Shown here: positions 35,524-44,412 of the stretch, piece by piece | Layout of the letters: each line of letters begins with the position of its first letter | Position numbering within the stretch: the stretch's first letter is position 1 | Assembly: GCF_001425055.1 (NCBI RefSeq) | Contig: NZ_LMDK01000016.1 | Span: forward strand, 974,637-1,038,636 | Direction: 5' to 3' | DNA length: 64,000 nucleotides | Source of the DNA: Pelomonas sp. Root1237 | Lineage (GTDB): Bacteria; Pseudomonadota; Gammaproteobacteria; Burkholderiales; Burkholderiaceae_C | Made by a program: the position numbers and the translations under genes | The notes under the pieces: generated by a model | The model's database searches: none | What the model was told of the DNA's origin: nothing | Seen by the model: the letters and a program-made list of their open reading frames with translations, nothing else

Positions 35524-37566
35524 TTGCGTTCGACCTTTACTGGCGCCAGCCGGCGCGGAATCTTATTGGCCGGCTGCGCCGCCCTCACGACGGCCTGTGG
35601 CGGCGGTGGGGACGCCGAGAGCACGAGCTCGACAGCGGGCGCCTCCGCCCAGGCGGTCCAGGCCACCAGGGACATCACGGCGGACGTCCTCGCCAATCGT
35701 GACATCACGCTGGACGGTACCGCCGTCATCAAGCTGCCCGCGGGCACGACGACTTATTCCGGCGTCATCAGCGGGCAAGGCACGCTGCGCCTCATGCCCG
35801 CCGCCGGCACGGGCACGCTGACCATCACGCGCACCAGCACGTTCACGCTACCGACGGCCCAGCAAGTCCAGGTCATCAAAAAGACAATCTATCCCGGCGC
35901 AGGCTACGCGCTGACCCGCACCGGCTTGAACCCGCCGGTGCTGACCATCGATCCCGGCGCCACGCTCCAGATCGGCACCAACACCAGTGCCGACAGCGCT
36001 CCCAACATCATCGCGACGTCCGACAGCAAGAATGAGGCGAGCCTGATCAACCGGGAGATCAACCTCAACAACATCCTGAACAACGGCACGATCATCCTCA
36101 GCAGTGCGCAGTTCGTGCTGCTGGGCCAGATCAGTGGCAGCGGCAGCATCGTCCAGGCCCCGGACGTCTGGGGCGGCAACTCATCGGGTGGCGTCAATAC
36201 CTACTCGGGTGTGCTCGCTCTTACCGTCGGACAGGATTTCGGCAGCAACCATGTCGCTGCATCGCTGGCCAATGCCAAGGCGGTCCTCAACGAAGGCTCA
36301 TGGCTGGTCTGGAGCCCGCCAGGCAGCGTCGTCACGGTGACGCAGAACATCTATGAAGCGGCCTACGGGAACGACATCAACTTCCACGCCATCGGCCCGT
36401 CGACCATCGTCATGTCGGGCGTCTACAGCCACACCGACAACAGCCCGCACAACCATCCCAACCTGGTCAACCCGGGCCTGAGCGACCTCAGCTTGAACTT
36501 CGCCAAGGTCATCTACCGCGGCGGCGCGAACGACGTCAACGGCAACGACGGCAGCTACCGCGGCATCAACATCGAGCGCGGCGCCGGCGTCGTCCAATGG
36601 GGCGACGGCACACACGCCAACTTCTTTCTGCCGTCGGCGCCGTCGCCGGCCGACCCCTACCCGACGCTTGGCAAGAAGAACGCCTACATCAACCTGCGCA
36701 GCGGCACGCTGGCCTTCAACTACAACGGACCGGTGACTCTGCACGTGGGCATCACCGGCGGCGGGGGCGGCCCGCACCGGGATGGCGCGGTCGGTACGGG
36801 CAACGTCAAGGTCATGCCGACGCCGGGCAACGACGTGACCTTCGCCCAACCGCAGAACTACAACGGCACCACGACCATCGGCGCCAACGCCATCCTGCGC
36901 CTGGGCACAGGAACGCCCGTGCCGCTGAACTACATCACCGTCAATGCGAGCAAGGGCAAATCGACCTTCCTGCAGGCCACCTACAGCGGTGACGCCAGCC
37001 TGCTGACGGCCGAGTCGCCCAATGGCGTGGCGAGCAATGCCATCGTCAACGACGGCCAGCTCATCGTCCAGAACACCACGACCGCGATCACGCTGTCCAA
37101 CATCAGCGGCAGCGGCAGCCTCGCTCACAACGGCGCTGCTGCGCTCACGCTGCAGAACAACAGCTACAGAGGTGCCACGCTGTTCAATGGGGGCACCACC
37201 TGGGCCGGCAGCGCCAATGCGATGGGCACGGGCGACGTCGTCAACAACGCGGCCCTGGGGCTGGCCAGCGGCCAACATGAATTGGCGCTGGGGGGTAGCT
37301 TCCGGCAGGGCGCGACCGGCCAGCTCACGCTCTCTATCGCCGGCACCGCACCTGGCGTCACCCACGACCATGTCAGCGTTGCCGGGCCTGCCATGCTCGG
37401 TGGCAGCTTGGTGCTGAACTTCAGCGGCAGCTACGCCCGGGGGCAGAAGCTCGTGCTGATCCAGGCCACCGGTGGCCTCAGCGGTGCGTTCAGCTCGATC
37501 AGCAGCAATGGGGCGACCGTGGCGCCCGGGCAGGATGCCACGAGCTTCTTCGTCACCGTGCAGTAG
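35524..37566 (+). CDS. Lipoprotein with autotransporter-type beta-strand repeats
   Basis: A 680-residue protein. TTG at 35524 was chosen because an AGGAG site precedes it and it leads straight into a lipoprotein-type signal (RRGILLAGCAALTTACGGGG). The remainder is rich in Gly, Asn, Thr and Ser and has repeated parallel-beta-helix motifs such as YSGVISGQGTLRL, NGTIILSSAQFVLLGQISGS, TTTIGANAILRLGTGTPVPL and YRGATLFNGGTTW, as in the passenger domains of autotransporters. The C terminus (SFFVTVQ) shows no barrel translocator. It is probably a surface or outer-membrane-anchored beta-helix protein. Neither secretion route nor ligand is evident. Confidence 0.72.
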   Translation: MRSTFTGASRRGILLAGCAALTTACGGGGDAESTSSTAGASAQAVQATRDITADVLANRDITLDGTAVIKLPAGTTTYSGVISGQGTLRLMPAAGTGTLTITRTSTFTLPTAQQVQVIKKTIYPGAGYALTRTGLNPPVLTIDPGATLQIGTNTSADSAPNIIATSDSKNEASLINREINLNNILNNGTIILSSAQFVLLGQISGSGSIVQAPDVWGGNSSGGVNTYSGVLALTVGQDFGSNHVAASLANAKAVLNEGSWLVWSPPGSVVTVTQNIYEAAYGNDINFHAIGPSTIVMSGVYSHTDNSPHNHPNLVNPGLSDLSLNFAKVIYRGGANDVNGNDGSYRGINIERGAGVVQWGDGTHANFFLPSAPSPADPYPTLGKKNAYINLRSGTLAFNYNGPVTLHVGITGGGGGPHRDGAVGTGNVKVMPTPGNDVTFAQPQNYNGTTTIGANAILRLGTGTPVPLNYITVNASKGKSTFLQATYSGDASLLTAESPNGVASNAIVNDGQLIVQNTTTAITLSNISGSGSLAHNGAAALTLQNNSYRGATLFNGGTTWAGSANAMGTGDVVNNAALGLASGQHELALGGSFRQGATGQLTLSIAGTAPGVTHDHVSVAGPAMLGGSLVLNFSGSYARGQKLVLIQATGGLSGAFSSISSNGATVAPGQDATSFFVTVQ

Positions 37567-37573
37567 CTCCCGA

Positions 37574-38920
37574 TCAGAAATTGAAAGCCAGGCGGAGTCC
37601 GCCCCAGTGCTTGCCGGCGACGATGATGGGCGCCGCGGCCTCCTTCAGGATGACGAAGCGGCCACCGCCCATGTCGCGCCGATAGGTCTGCAGCAGGAAG
37701 GGCCGCGTGTTGCGTGCCGAGGCCAGGCCCGTGCGGTCGTTGAAGATGCGGCGGTAGCGGCTGTTGGCCGTGTTCCAGACCGTGTCGCCCGGGCGCTGCG
37801 GCTGGCAGTACTTACGGTTGTGCGTCGCGATATAGCCGTTGCGGTCGGCCGCGATGCAGAACACCACCTTGTCGCTGAACGCCAGCATCTTCTCCTGCAC
37901 GGTGGGGAAGAGGCGATCCGTCAGCTGGCAAAAGCGCGTCGTGTGCTGCTGCGGCGCCGTGCCTTCGATCGGGCGATATTTGTCGTCGAACAGATCGGCC
38001 TGGCTGATCTGGCCACCGCGTAGCGCCTCTTCGAGCAGGGCACCGATCTCCGCAGCGGCCTGCTGCGCAGTACGGATGAAGGGCATGTCGTCGACCTCGA
38101 CGCCGCTCTCGGCGATCTGCTCGACGAGCTCCTCGGACATGCGCAGGAAGCGGTCGCTGCCGTCGAAGGCCACCTTGAGGCCGTGCGAGGCCTGGGACAC
38201 CTCGCGCTCCAGCTCATGGGCGCGTTCGTTGAGCAGGCTCATCTGCTGGCTGCTCTCGCCGGCCGACGCGGAGATGCGCTGCACGTCCTGCTCGACCTCG
38301 TGGAAGGCGGCGTGGATCTGGCTGGGCTTGGCCGGGTTCTCGGTCAGCTCGGCGCTGAAGCGATCGATGCGCTCCTGCAGGCTGGCGATGGCGCTGACGA
38401 TGGCCTTGGATGAGGCCTCGACCTGGCCGGCCAGGGCTTTGACCGCCTCGGCGACGACAGCGAAACCGCGCCCGGCATCGCCCGCATGCTTGGCTTCGAC
38501 GGCGGCGTTGAAGGCGACCAGGCGGGTTTGCAGGGAAATCTTGGTGATCTCGGCCGCTGCGCCCGACACCTGGGCCAGCGTGGACGCCATGCCAACGACC
38601 TCGCCACCGACGACGCCGAGCGCGCCGCGGGCCCGCTGCACGGCGGCGGCGCTCTGGGCGGTGGCGGTGGTGATGGCGGTCTGCGCCTGCCCGATCTGGT
38701 TGAGCTGCTGAGCCAGGGCCTGCATGGCCTGGCTCTGGGCCTGGACGATGCGCTGGGTATCTTCCAGGGCACCGCGCACTTCCGCGGCATCCTTGCCGAC
38801 CGTGGAAATCGAGCGGGCCAGCCGCTTGACGACATTCAACGCCGCACTGTCATCTCGCCGGACGGGCTCATCCCGAGTGATGGCGGGGGAAGAACCTCCG
38901 CCCTTGGGCCACTTGAACAT
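37574..38920 (-). CDS. Soluble methyl-accepting chemotaxis-like protein with C-terminal sensor domain
   Basis: A 448-residue protein without transmembrane or HAMP segments. The N-terminal coiled-coil MCP signalling domain has the hairpin-tip motif NAAVEAKHAGDAGRGFAVVA. The C-terminal about 150 residues (KYRPIEGTAPQQHTTRF, VVFCIAADRNGYIATHN, RTGLASARNTRPFLLQTYRR) form a sensor-like domain often found attached to cytoplasmic MCPs. It lies 51 bases after fliA on the same strand, so it may be co-transcribed with the flh-fliA operon and feed the CheY encoded at 47.9 kb. The signal is unknown. Confidence 0.83.
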   Translation of the reverse strand: MFKWPKGGGSSPAITRDEPVRRDDSAALNVVKRLARSISTVGKDAAEVRGALEDTQRIVQAQSQAMQALAQQLNQIGQAQTAITTATAQSAAAVQRARGALGVVGGEVVGMASTLAQVSGAAAEITKISLQTRLVAFNAAVEAKHAGDAGRGFAVVAEAVKALAGQVEASSKAIVSAIASLQERIDRFSAELTENPAKPSQIHAAFHEVEQDVQRISASAGESSQQMSLLNERAHELEREVSQASHGLKVAFDGSDRFLRMSEELVEQIAESGVEVDDMPFIRTAQQAAAEIGALLEEALRGGQISQADLFDDKYRPIEGTAPQQHTTRFCQLTDRLFPTVQEKMLAFSDKVVFCIAADRNGYIATHNRKYCQPQRPGDTVWNTANSRYRRIFNDRTGLASARNTRPFLLQTYRRDMGGGRFVILKEAAAPIIVAGKHWGGLRLAFNF

Positions 38921-38971
38921 GCATTTGTCCCCGCTTATTGGCCGGGGCTCGGCAAGAAGTGGCCCCGTAAA

Positions 38972-39685
38972 TTACCAGTCACGCAGCTTAACGCGCAACC
39001 TTGCAATCGACTGACTGTGCAACTGGCACACGCGGGACTCCGTGACCTTGAGCACGGCCGCAATCTCCTTGAGATTCATGTCGTGCTCGTAGTACATGCT
39101 CATGACGAACTGCTCGCGTTCGGGCAGGTTCTTGATGGCCGCAACCAGCGCCTCGCGCATGCGGTGGTCCTGCAACTGGGCGACGGGGTTGGCACCCTCG
39201 TCGGCCACATGGCGGTCGAGGTAGTCGTTGTCACCGTCGGCGCCCGACATGTCTTCCAGATAAACCAGTTGGGTGCCTCGCACCTTGCCAAGCAGTTCCT
39301 GGTACTCAGCCAGCGGCAGGCCCATCTCGGCGGCGATCTCGTCCTCGCGCGGCGCGCGGCCCAGGCGTTGCTCGACCTTGTGCACCGCGACTTCGATCTC
39401 ACGCTGCTGGCGGCGCGTGCCGCGGCTCATCCAGTCGCCGCCGCGCAACTCGTCGAGCATGGCGCCGCGGATGCGCTGGGTGGCGAAGGTCTCGAACTGC
39501 ACGCCCTGCTCGGCGTCGAAGCGCGACAGCGCATCGGTCAGGCCGATCAGCCCGACCTGGATCAGGTCATCCACCTCCACATTGGCCGGCAGCTTGGCAA
39601 TCATCTGGTGCGCCAGGCGTCGGACCAGCGGGCTGTACTGCTTGATCAGCGTGCTGTTGTCGAGGCGGCCTTTGGGTGTGTACAT
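38972..39685 (-). CDS. fliA: FliA, sigma-28 factor
   Basis: The flagellar sigma factor, about 237 residues. The start at 39685 gives the family N terminus MYTPKGRLDNSTLIKQYSPL with GGAG six bases upstream. Longer in-frame starts would read through a repeat element. Region 2 is ANVEVDDLIQVGLIGLTDAL, region 3 includes REDEIAAEMGLPLAEYQELL, and region 4 is LPEREQFVMSMYYEHDMNLK with TESRVCQLHSQSI. It directs transcription of late flagellar genes and is held by FlgM. Promoter-like sites of its type are listed upstream of flgM, motA, fliC1, fliC2, fliD, fliS and fliE. Confidence 0.97.
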   Translation of the reverse strand: MYTPKGRLDNSTLIKQYSPLVRRLAHQMIAKLPANVEVDDLIQVGLIGLTDALSRFDAEQGVQFETFATQRIRGAMLDELRGGDWMSRGTRRQQREIEVAVHKVEQRLGRAPREDEIAAEMGLPLAEYQELLGKVRGTQLVYLEDMSGADGDNDYLDRHVADEGANPVAQLQDHRMREALVAAIKNLPEREQFVMSMYYEHDMNLKEIAAVLKVTESRVCQLHSQSIARLRVKLRDW

Positions 39686-39695
39686 GGTCAGCTCC

Positions 39696-39763
39696 GCACG
39701 GCCGCCCGAAGGGGCTGAAGCGCCCCCGCGGGGGGCAGCGAACGCAGTGAGCGTGGGGGCATC
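39696..39763 (-). repeat. GC-rich hairpin repeat between flhG-like gene and fliA
   Basis: On the minus strand this reads GCCCCCACGCTCACTGCGTT followed by CGCTGCCCCCCGCGGGGG and GCTTCAGCCCCTTCGGGC. It is a hairpin-rich intergenic repeat of the kind that is common in this bacterial group. It is distinct from FR1 and FR2. It separates two co-directional flagellar genes and forces the choice of the short fliA start. Confidence 0.6.
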
Positions 39764-39783
39764 ATGTTTGGTCTCCGGCGAGA

Positions 39784-40569
39784 TCAATGCGCAGCGATGA
39801 ACGGGGAAGACGCCTTGCGCGCCGGGCGCAGCGGAGTCGCGTCGGAGGCGGCGTCAACGGCCGCTCCCGGGGGAGCTGCAAGCAGCAGCTCGCGGGCGAG
39901 ATGGCGCAGTTCAGGCGTGAGTGGTGCGTGCTGGGAGGCTCTTGGGTCCAGGCAGGCCCAATCGCGCAGCACCGCGCCGAGGAAGCCGTCGGCGCAGGAA
40001 TGAAGCTGTTGCGCGATGCGGGTGGCCACGCGCAGTTGAGGGTGGCAGGCCATCAGCAGACTGTAGACCATCAGCCCCGCTCGTTGTGTGAGCCATTTCA
40101 TGCCCGCGTAGGCTTCCGTGACGCTGGCGGGCTCGGTATCAGCCAGCAACAGCGGGCGCACCTCTCGCAGGGCCACGATGCGGGCGAGTTCGGCCGCCGG
40201 GGCGTGCAGCAGGATGACGTCGGCGTCGGGTGCGGCGTCAGCCACGGCCTCCAGAAAGGAAGCCGCCGAACCATGGGCATTGATGTGGCGCAGCGGCAGC
40301 CCGCGCGCGGCAAGGTAGGACACCTTGGGCGACAGGCGCTCGATGCAGTTGGACAGATCGACGCTGGCCAGCTCCGAGGGCTTGGCCGAGTGTTCACCGG
40401 CGTCGACGACCAGGGTGTTCAGGTTCAGCTCGGCAAAGGCCGCGCACAGGCCTTCCAGCAGCACGCCGGCCCCCATGACGCGCGGATTGCTGACAACCGG
40501 CACGAAGCGGGTCTTGGAGGCGGCGAACAGCCGCCGCAGGCCGTGGGCTTGGTCTTGCATGATGGACAT
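39784..40569 (-). CDS. FlhG/FleN-position MinD-like protein lacking a canonical Walker A motif
   Basis: A 261-residue protein in the exact position of flhG/fleN between flhF and fliA. It aligns with the MinD/FlhG N terminus only loosely. Where FlhG has SGKGGVGKT, this protein has VVSNPRVMGAGVLLEGL. The following helix and strand (CAAFAELNLNTLVVDAGEHS) match the FlhG pattern LAxxGxxVLLxDAD. The catalytic lysines are missing, so ATP hydrolysis is doubtful. FlhG normally limits flagellar number with FlhF. The start codon overlaps the flhF stop, so it is coupled to it. Confidence 0.7.
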   Translation of the reverse strand: MSIMQDQAHGLRRLFAASKTRFVPVVSNPRVMGAGVLLEGLCAAFAELNLNTLVVDAGEHSAKPSELASVDLSNCIERLSPKVSYLAARGLPLRHINAHGSAASFLEAVADAAPDADVILLHAPAAELARIVALREVRPLLLADTEPASVTEAYAGMKWLTQRAGLMVYSLLMACHPQLRVATRIAQQLHSCADGFLGAVLRDWACLDPRASQHAPLTPELRHLARELLLAAPPGAAVDAASDATPLRPARKASSPFIAAH

Positions 40570-42230
40570 CAGTGGACTGCCCTCATGCCTTCGGTCAGCG
40601 GCGCACCGGCAAAGATGAGATTGACGTCGGTGTTGTCCATGCGCCAGGCGCCCGAGGCGGCGCCCTTGAGCGCGCGCTGCACCAGGCCGACGCTGGGCAG
40701 GCGGTGCCAGTCTTCCGGCACGCGCTGGCCATTGGCCACGCCCAGCACCTTGAGCTTGTGGCGGATCAGGGTGTCCAGGGCCGGGGCGAGCTTGACGGCT
40801 TCGTCGATCTTGCTGAGCACGACGCCTTCGCAGGCCGCGCCCTTCCAGGCGTTGACGACGTCTTCAATGGTTTCACCCTGCTGGGCGGCATTGATGACGA
40901 GCAGCTTCTTGATGCTGGGGTGGGCCAGCATCTCCAGCAGCTCCTGGGTGCGGCTGTCGCGCTGGGCCATGCCGGCGGTGTCGATGAGCACCAGCTTCTT
41001 GCTGGACAGCAGGTCGAGCAGGTCATCGAGCGAGGCGCGGTCGTGGGCGGTGTGCACGGGCACGCCGAGGATGCGGCCGTAGGCGCGCAGCTGCTCGTGG
41101 GCGCCAATGCGGTAGGCGTCCAGTGTGATGAGGCCGAGCTGGCTGGCACCGAACTTGGTGGCGAAGTGGGCAGCCAGCTTGGCGGTCGTCGTCGTCTTGC
41201 CGACGCCGGTGGAGCCGATCAGCGCGAACACGCCGCCGCGGTCCTCGATGGCCGGGGCAGCCTCATCGGTATGCAGGTTGCGTGACAGCACATGGGCGGC
41301 CCAGGCGGTCTCGTCGGCCGGGTCGGCGGGCGAGCCGGGCTTGAACTCGGACGGGCAGCTCTCGGCCAGCTTGCGAACCAGGGCCGGGCTGAAGCCCAGT
41401 TCCAGCAGCTTTTGCGTCAGACGCGCCTGCACGGGCTGGCGCTGCAGCTTTTCCATGAAGGCCAGCGACGAAAAACGCTCTTCGATCAGGCCACGCATCT
41501 GGCGCAGCTCGGAAGCCATGTCCATCTGGTTGCGCTGGCTGGCATTGGGCTGGCCGGGCAGCGGCATGGGCTCCACGGCACCGATGTCGCTGAGCTGCGG
41601 CACCGCGCGTTGCGAACTGGCTGACGGGATGCGGATCTCGTCGCGCAGCACGGGCGGCGCCGGGCGAGGTTTAGGCTGAGGCTGAGATTGAACCGGTGCA
41701 GCGGCGCGCTTGGGTGCCAGCGCGGCAATGGCCTCGGCGGCGCGGCGCTCGCGCTGCTGGCGGGCGGCGTCCAGGGAGGCAGCCGCCGGCTGGGTCGGCG
41801 GCGGGGCGATCCGCGGTGCCGTTGCGATGGGATCGGGCTGGCCCGTCATCTCGGCCTGGCGGCGGCGCAGCACGCGCTCGCGCACATAGTCCTGGAAGCT
41901 CAGCGTGCTCATGGCGAGTTGCTCGACGTCGCCACTCACCTCGGGGCTGCCGAAGCTGGGCTCCATGCGGGAGCGGTCGGCGAAATTGGCACGGGCGGCA
42001 GGCGCCTGCGGTTGCACGGTGGGCGGCGGCACCTGCGGGCGGGTCTGGCTGCGCGGCGCACTGTGGGCCATCTGCTCGATCTGCCCCATGCCTTCCGGCG
42101 CCATCGCCAGCACTTCCACGCCTTCTGGCACGGTCTTGTTGGACAGCACGACGGCGTCGGCGCCGAACGCCTGCTTGACGAGCGCGAGCGCCTCGCGGGA
42201 TGTGCGAGCGGTGAATTTGCGGACGTTCAT
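40569..42230 (-). CDS. flhF: FlhF, SRP-like flagellar GTPase
   Basis: A 553-residue protein. The N-terminal B domain begins MNVRKFTARTSREALALVKQ. A long proline/alanine/glutamine-rich linker (about 70-260) precedes the SRP-type NG GTPase domain with P-loop LIGSTGVGKTTTTAKLAAHF, LITLDAYRIGAHEQLRAYG, LIDTAGMAQRD and the closing GLVQRALKGAASGA region. FlhF guides placement and early assembly of flagella. It overlaps flhA by four bases and the flhG-like gene by one. Confidence 0.95.
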   Translation of the reverse strand: MNVRKFTARTSREALALVKQAFGADAVVLSNKTVPEGVEVLAMAPEGMGQIEQMAHSAPRSQTRPQVPPPTVQPQAPAARANFADRSRMEPSFGSPEVSGDVEQLAMSTLSFQDYVRERVLRRRQAEMTGQPDPIATAPRIAPPPTQPAAASLDAARQQRERRAAEAIAALAPKRAAAPVQSQPQPKPRPAPPVLRDEIRIPSASSQRAVPQLSDIGAVEPMPLPGQPNASQRNQMDMASELRQMRGLIEERFSSLAFMEKLQRQPVQARLTQKLLELGFSPALVRKLAESCPSEFKPGSPADPADETAWAAHVLSRNLHTDEAAPAIEDRGGVFALIGSTGVGKTTTTAKLAAHFATKFGASQLGLITLDAYRIGAHEQLRAYGRILGVPVHTAHDRASLDDLLDLLSSKKLVLIDTAGMAQRDSRTQELLEMLAHPSIKKLLVINAAQQGETIEDVVNAWKGAACEGVVLSKIDEAVKLAPALDTLIRHKLKVLGVANGQRVPEDWHRLPSVGLVQRALKGAASGAWRMDNTDVNLIFAGAPLTEGMRAVH

Positions 42231-44317
42231 GCTGTGCCTCCGATGATGGAGCCGATGCGGATGGTGTGGGTCTCAGGAATCTCGCTGTGGCCGAGCACCT
42301 TGAGGCGGGGCGCGGCGCGCCTGAGCAGGCGCGCCATGGGCGCGCGGATCAGGTCGGGGACCAGCAACGTGGCGGGCACGCCGCGGTCTTCCTGCTTCTG
42401 GGCGTTCTCGGCGGCGCTGCGCGCCAGCGTGTCGGCCACGCCCGGGTCGAGTGCTGCGCCGTGCGGCGAATTGAGGGCCTGGGTGACGAGGCGCTCCAGC
42501 TCGGGCTCGAGCGCGATGACGTCCAGCTCCTTGGTGGAGCCGTAGATCTGCTGCACGATGGCCGGCGCGATATGGGTGCGGATGCGGCGTGCCAGCTCGA
42601 CGGGGTCGGTGACGGCGGCGGCATGCTCGGCCAGGCATTCGACGATGGAGCGCATGTCGCGGACGTGCACGCCCTCCTCCAGCAGCAGCTGGAGAACGCG
42701 TTGCAGTGTGGCGATGCTGACCATCTTGGGAATCACGTCTTCGATCAATTGCGGCGCCTGCTTGGTGAGGTGTTCCACCAGGGCTTGTGTCTCCACGCGG
42801 CCCAACAACTTGGCCGCGTGCACTTGCATCAAGTGTGAAAGATGGGTGGCCACCACGGTCGAGCAATCAACGACCGTAAACCCGCTCATTTGGGCCATCT
42901 CCTTTTGCCGCTCCTCGATCCACACGGCCGGCAGGCCGAAGGCGGGGTCGGTCGTCGGCGTGCCAATGAGCTTTTGCGTCGCATGGCCGGGGTTGATGGC
43001 CAGCCACATGCCGGGGAAGGCCTCGGCCTCGCCGACAACGGCGCCGCGCAGCGAGATGCGGTACTGGCTGGGGCGCAGCTCCAGGTTGTCACGGATGTGC
43101 ACCGGCGGCGGCAGGAAGCCGACTTCCTGCGCGAACTTGCGGCGCACGCCCTTGATGCGGCTCAGCAGGTCGCCTTCCTTGCTCTTGTCGACCAGGGTGA
43201 TGAGGCGGTAGCCGACCTCCAGGCCCAGGGTGTCGACCGGCACCAGGTCTTCCCAGCTCGCTTCGCCGGCGCCTTCGCTGCTGGGCATGATGGGCTTGAC
43301 GGCCTTGGCGGCTTCCAGCGCCTGCTCCTTGCTGCGCAGCCAGTAGGCCAGGTAGCCCAGGCCGGCGGCGATCAGCAGGAAGACGACGTGGGGCATGCCC
43401 GGGATCAGCCCCAGCGCGGCGATGACGCCGGCCGTGATGGCCAGCGACTTGGCCGAGCCGAACACCTGCTTGCCGATCTGGCTGCCGATGTCCTTGTCCG
43501 TGCCAACGCGCGACACCACCATGGCAGCCGCGACCGAGATCAGCAGGGCCGGCACCTGGGCCACCAGCGCGTCACCGACGGCCAGCAGGATGTAGCTGTC
43601 GGCGGCCTGGCCGGCGGACAGGCCATGCTGGGCCACGCCAATGATGAAGCCGCCGACGATGTTGATGGCCAAGATCAGCATGCCGGCGACCGCGTCGCCA
43701 CGCACGAACTTGCTGGCACCGTCCATGGAGCCGAAGAAGTCGGCCTCGTCGGAGAGTTCCACGCGGCGGCGCTTGGCCTCCGCTTCGTTGATGAGGCCGG
43801 CGTTCAGGTCGGCGTCCACGGCCATCTGCTTGCCGGGCATTGCGTCCAGCGTGAAGCGCGCACCGACTTCGGCGATGCGCTCAGCGCCCTTGGTCACGAC
43901 GATGAAATTGATGACCACCAGGATGGCGAAGACGATCAGGCCGACCGCGAAATTGCCGCCGATCAGGAAGTGGCCGAACGATTCGATGACCTTGCCGGCG
44001 GCGCCCGTGCCAGTGTGGCCCTCCAGCAGCACCACGCGCGTGGAGGCGACGTTCAGCGACAGCCGCATCAGCGTGGTCAGCAGCAGCACGGTCGGGAAGG
44101 CCGCGAAGTCCAGCGGCCGCACCATGTGGGCGGCGACCATCATGACCATCACGGCCATCGCGATGTTGAAGGTGAACAGCAGGTCCAGCGCGAAGGGCGG
44201 CAGCGGCAGCACCATCATGGACAGCACGAGCAGCACCGCGATGGGCGCGCCGAGCGCGGCGATGATGCCCGCGCGTGGGCCGAGCAGGGCTTGGAGTTTG
44301 GCGGTGAGCTTATTCAT
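42227..44317 (-). CDS. flhA: FlhA, flagellar export gate protein
   Basis: A 696-residue export-gate component. The N-terminal about 330 residues hold the membrane helices and the FHIPEP signature region (RLSLNVASTRVVLLEGHTGT, FVVGLIVFAIL-like spans, AERIAEVGARFTLDAMPGKQ). The cytoplasmic C-terminal domain (about 360-696) binds chaperone-cargo complexes. It overlaps flhF by four bases. A TCAAGTTT element like the FliA -35 lies about 45 bases before the start (44342-44368). Confidence 0.97.
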   Translation of the reverse strand: MNKLTAKLQALLGPRAGIIAALGAPIAVLLVLSMMVLPLPPFALDLLFTFNIAMAVMVMMVAAHMVRPLDFAAFPTVLLLTTLMRLSLNVASTRVVLLEGHTGTGAAGKVIESFGHFLIGGNFAVGLIVFAILVVINFIVVTKGAERIAEVGARFTLDAMPGKQMAVDADLNAGLINEAEAKRRRVELSDEADFFGSMDGASKFVRGDAVAGMLILAINIVGGFIIGVAQHGLSAGQAADSYILLAVGDALVAQVPALLISVAAAMVVSRVGTDKDIGSQIGKQVFGSAKSLAITAGVIAALGLIPGMPHVVFLLIAAGLGYLAYWLRSKEQALEAAKAVKPIMPSSEGAGEASWEDLVPVDTLGLEVGYRLITLVDKSKEGDLLSRIKGVRRKFAQEVGFLPPPVHIRDNLELRPSQYRISLRGAVVGEAEAFPGMWLAINPGHATQKLIGTPTTDPAFGLPAVWIEERQKEMAQMSGFTVVDCSTVVATHLSHLMQVHAAKLLGRVETQALVEHLTKQAPQLIEDVIPKMVSIATLQRVLQLLLEEGVHVRDMRSIVECLAEHAAAVTDPVELARRIRTHIAPAIVQQIYGSTKELDVIALEPELERLVTQALNSPHGAALDPGVADTLARSAAENAQKQEDRGVPATLLVPDLIRAPMARLLRRAAPRLKVLGHSEIPETHTIRIGSIIGGTA

Positions 44318-44341
44318 GCGGCAGGTCTGGTCTCACCTGCA

Positions 44342-44368
44342 TTCTTCGCGGCGGCCCGGAAAACTTGA
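44342..44368 (-). promoter_or_regulatory. FliA-like promoter motif upstream of flhA (weak)
   Basis: On the minus strand TCAAGTTT, 11 bp and GCGAAGAA. The -35 is excellent, but the -10 matches only five of eight consensus positions. It lies in the flhB-flhA gap. Confidence 0.4.
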
Positions 44369-44412
44369 GCCGGAGAAACGGCGGGAAAGCCGGGCTGTTC
44401 TCCCCGCAGCGC

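Noticed and set aside
39686-39787. Longer FliA with a 34-residue N-terminal extension
   Set aside because: The extension is translated from the intergenic repeat and the family starts at MYTPKGR, which has its own GGAG site.
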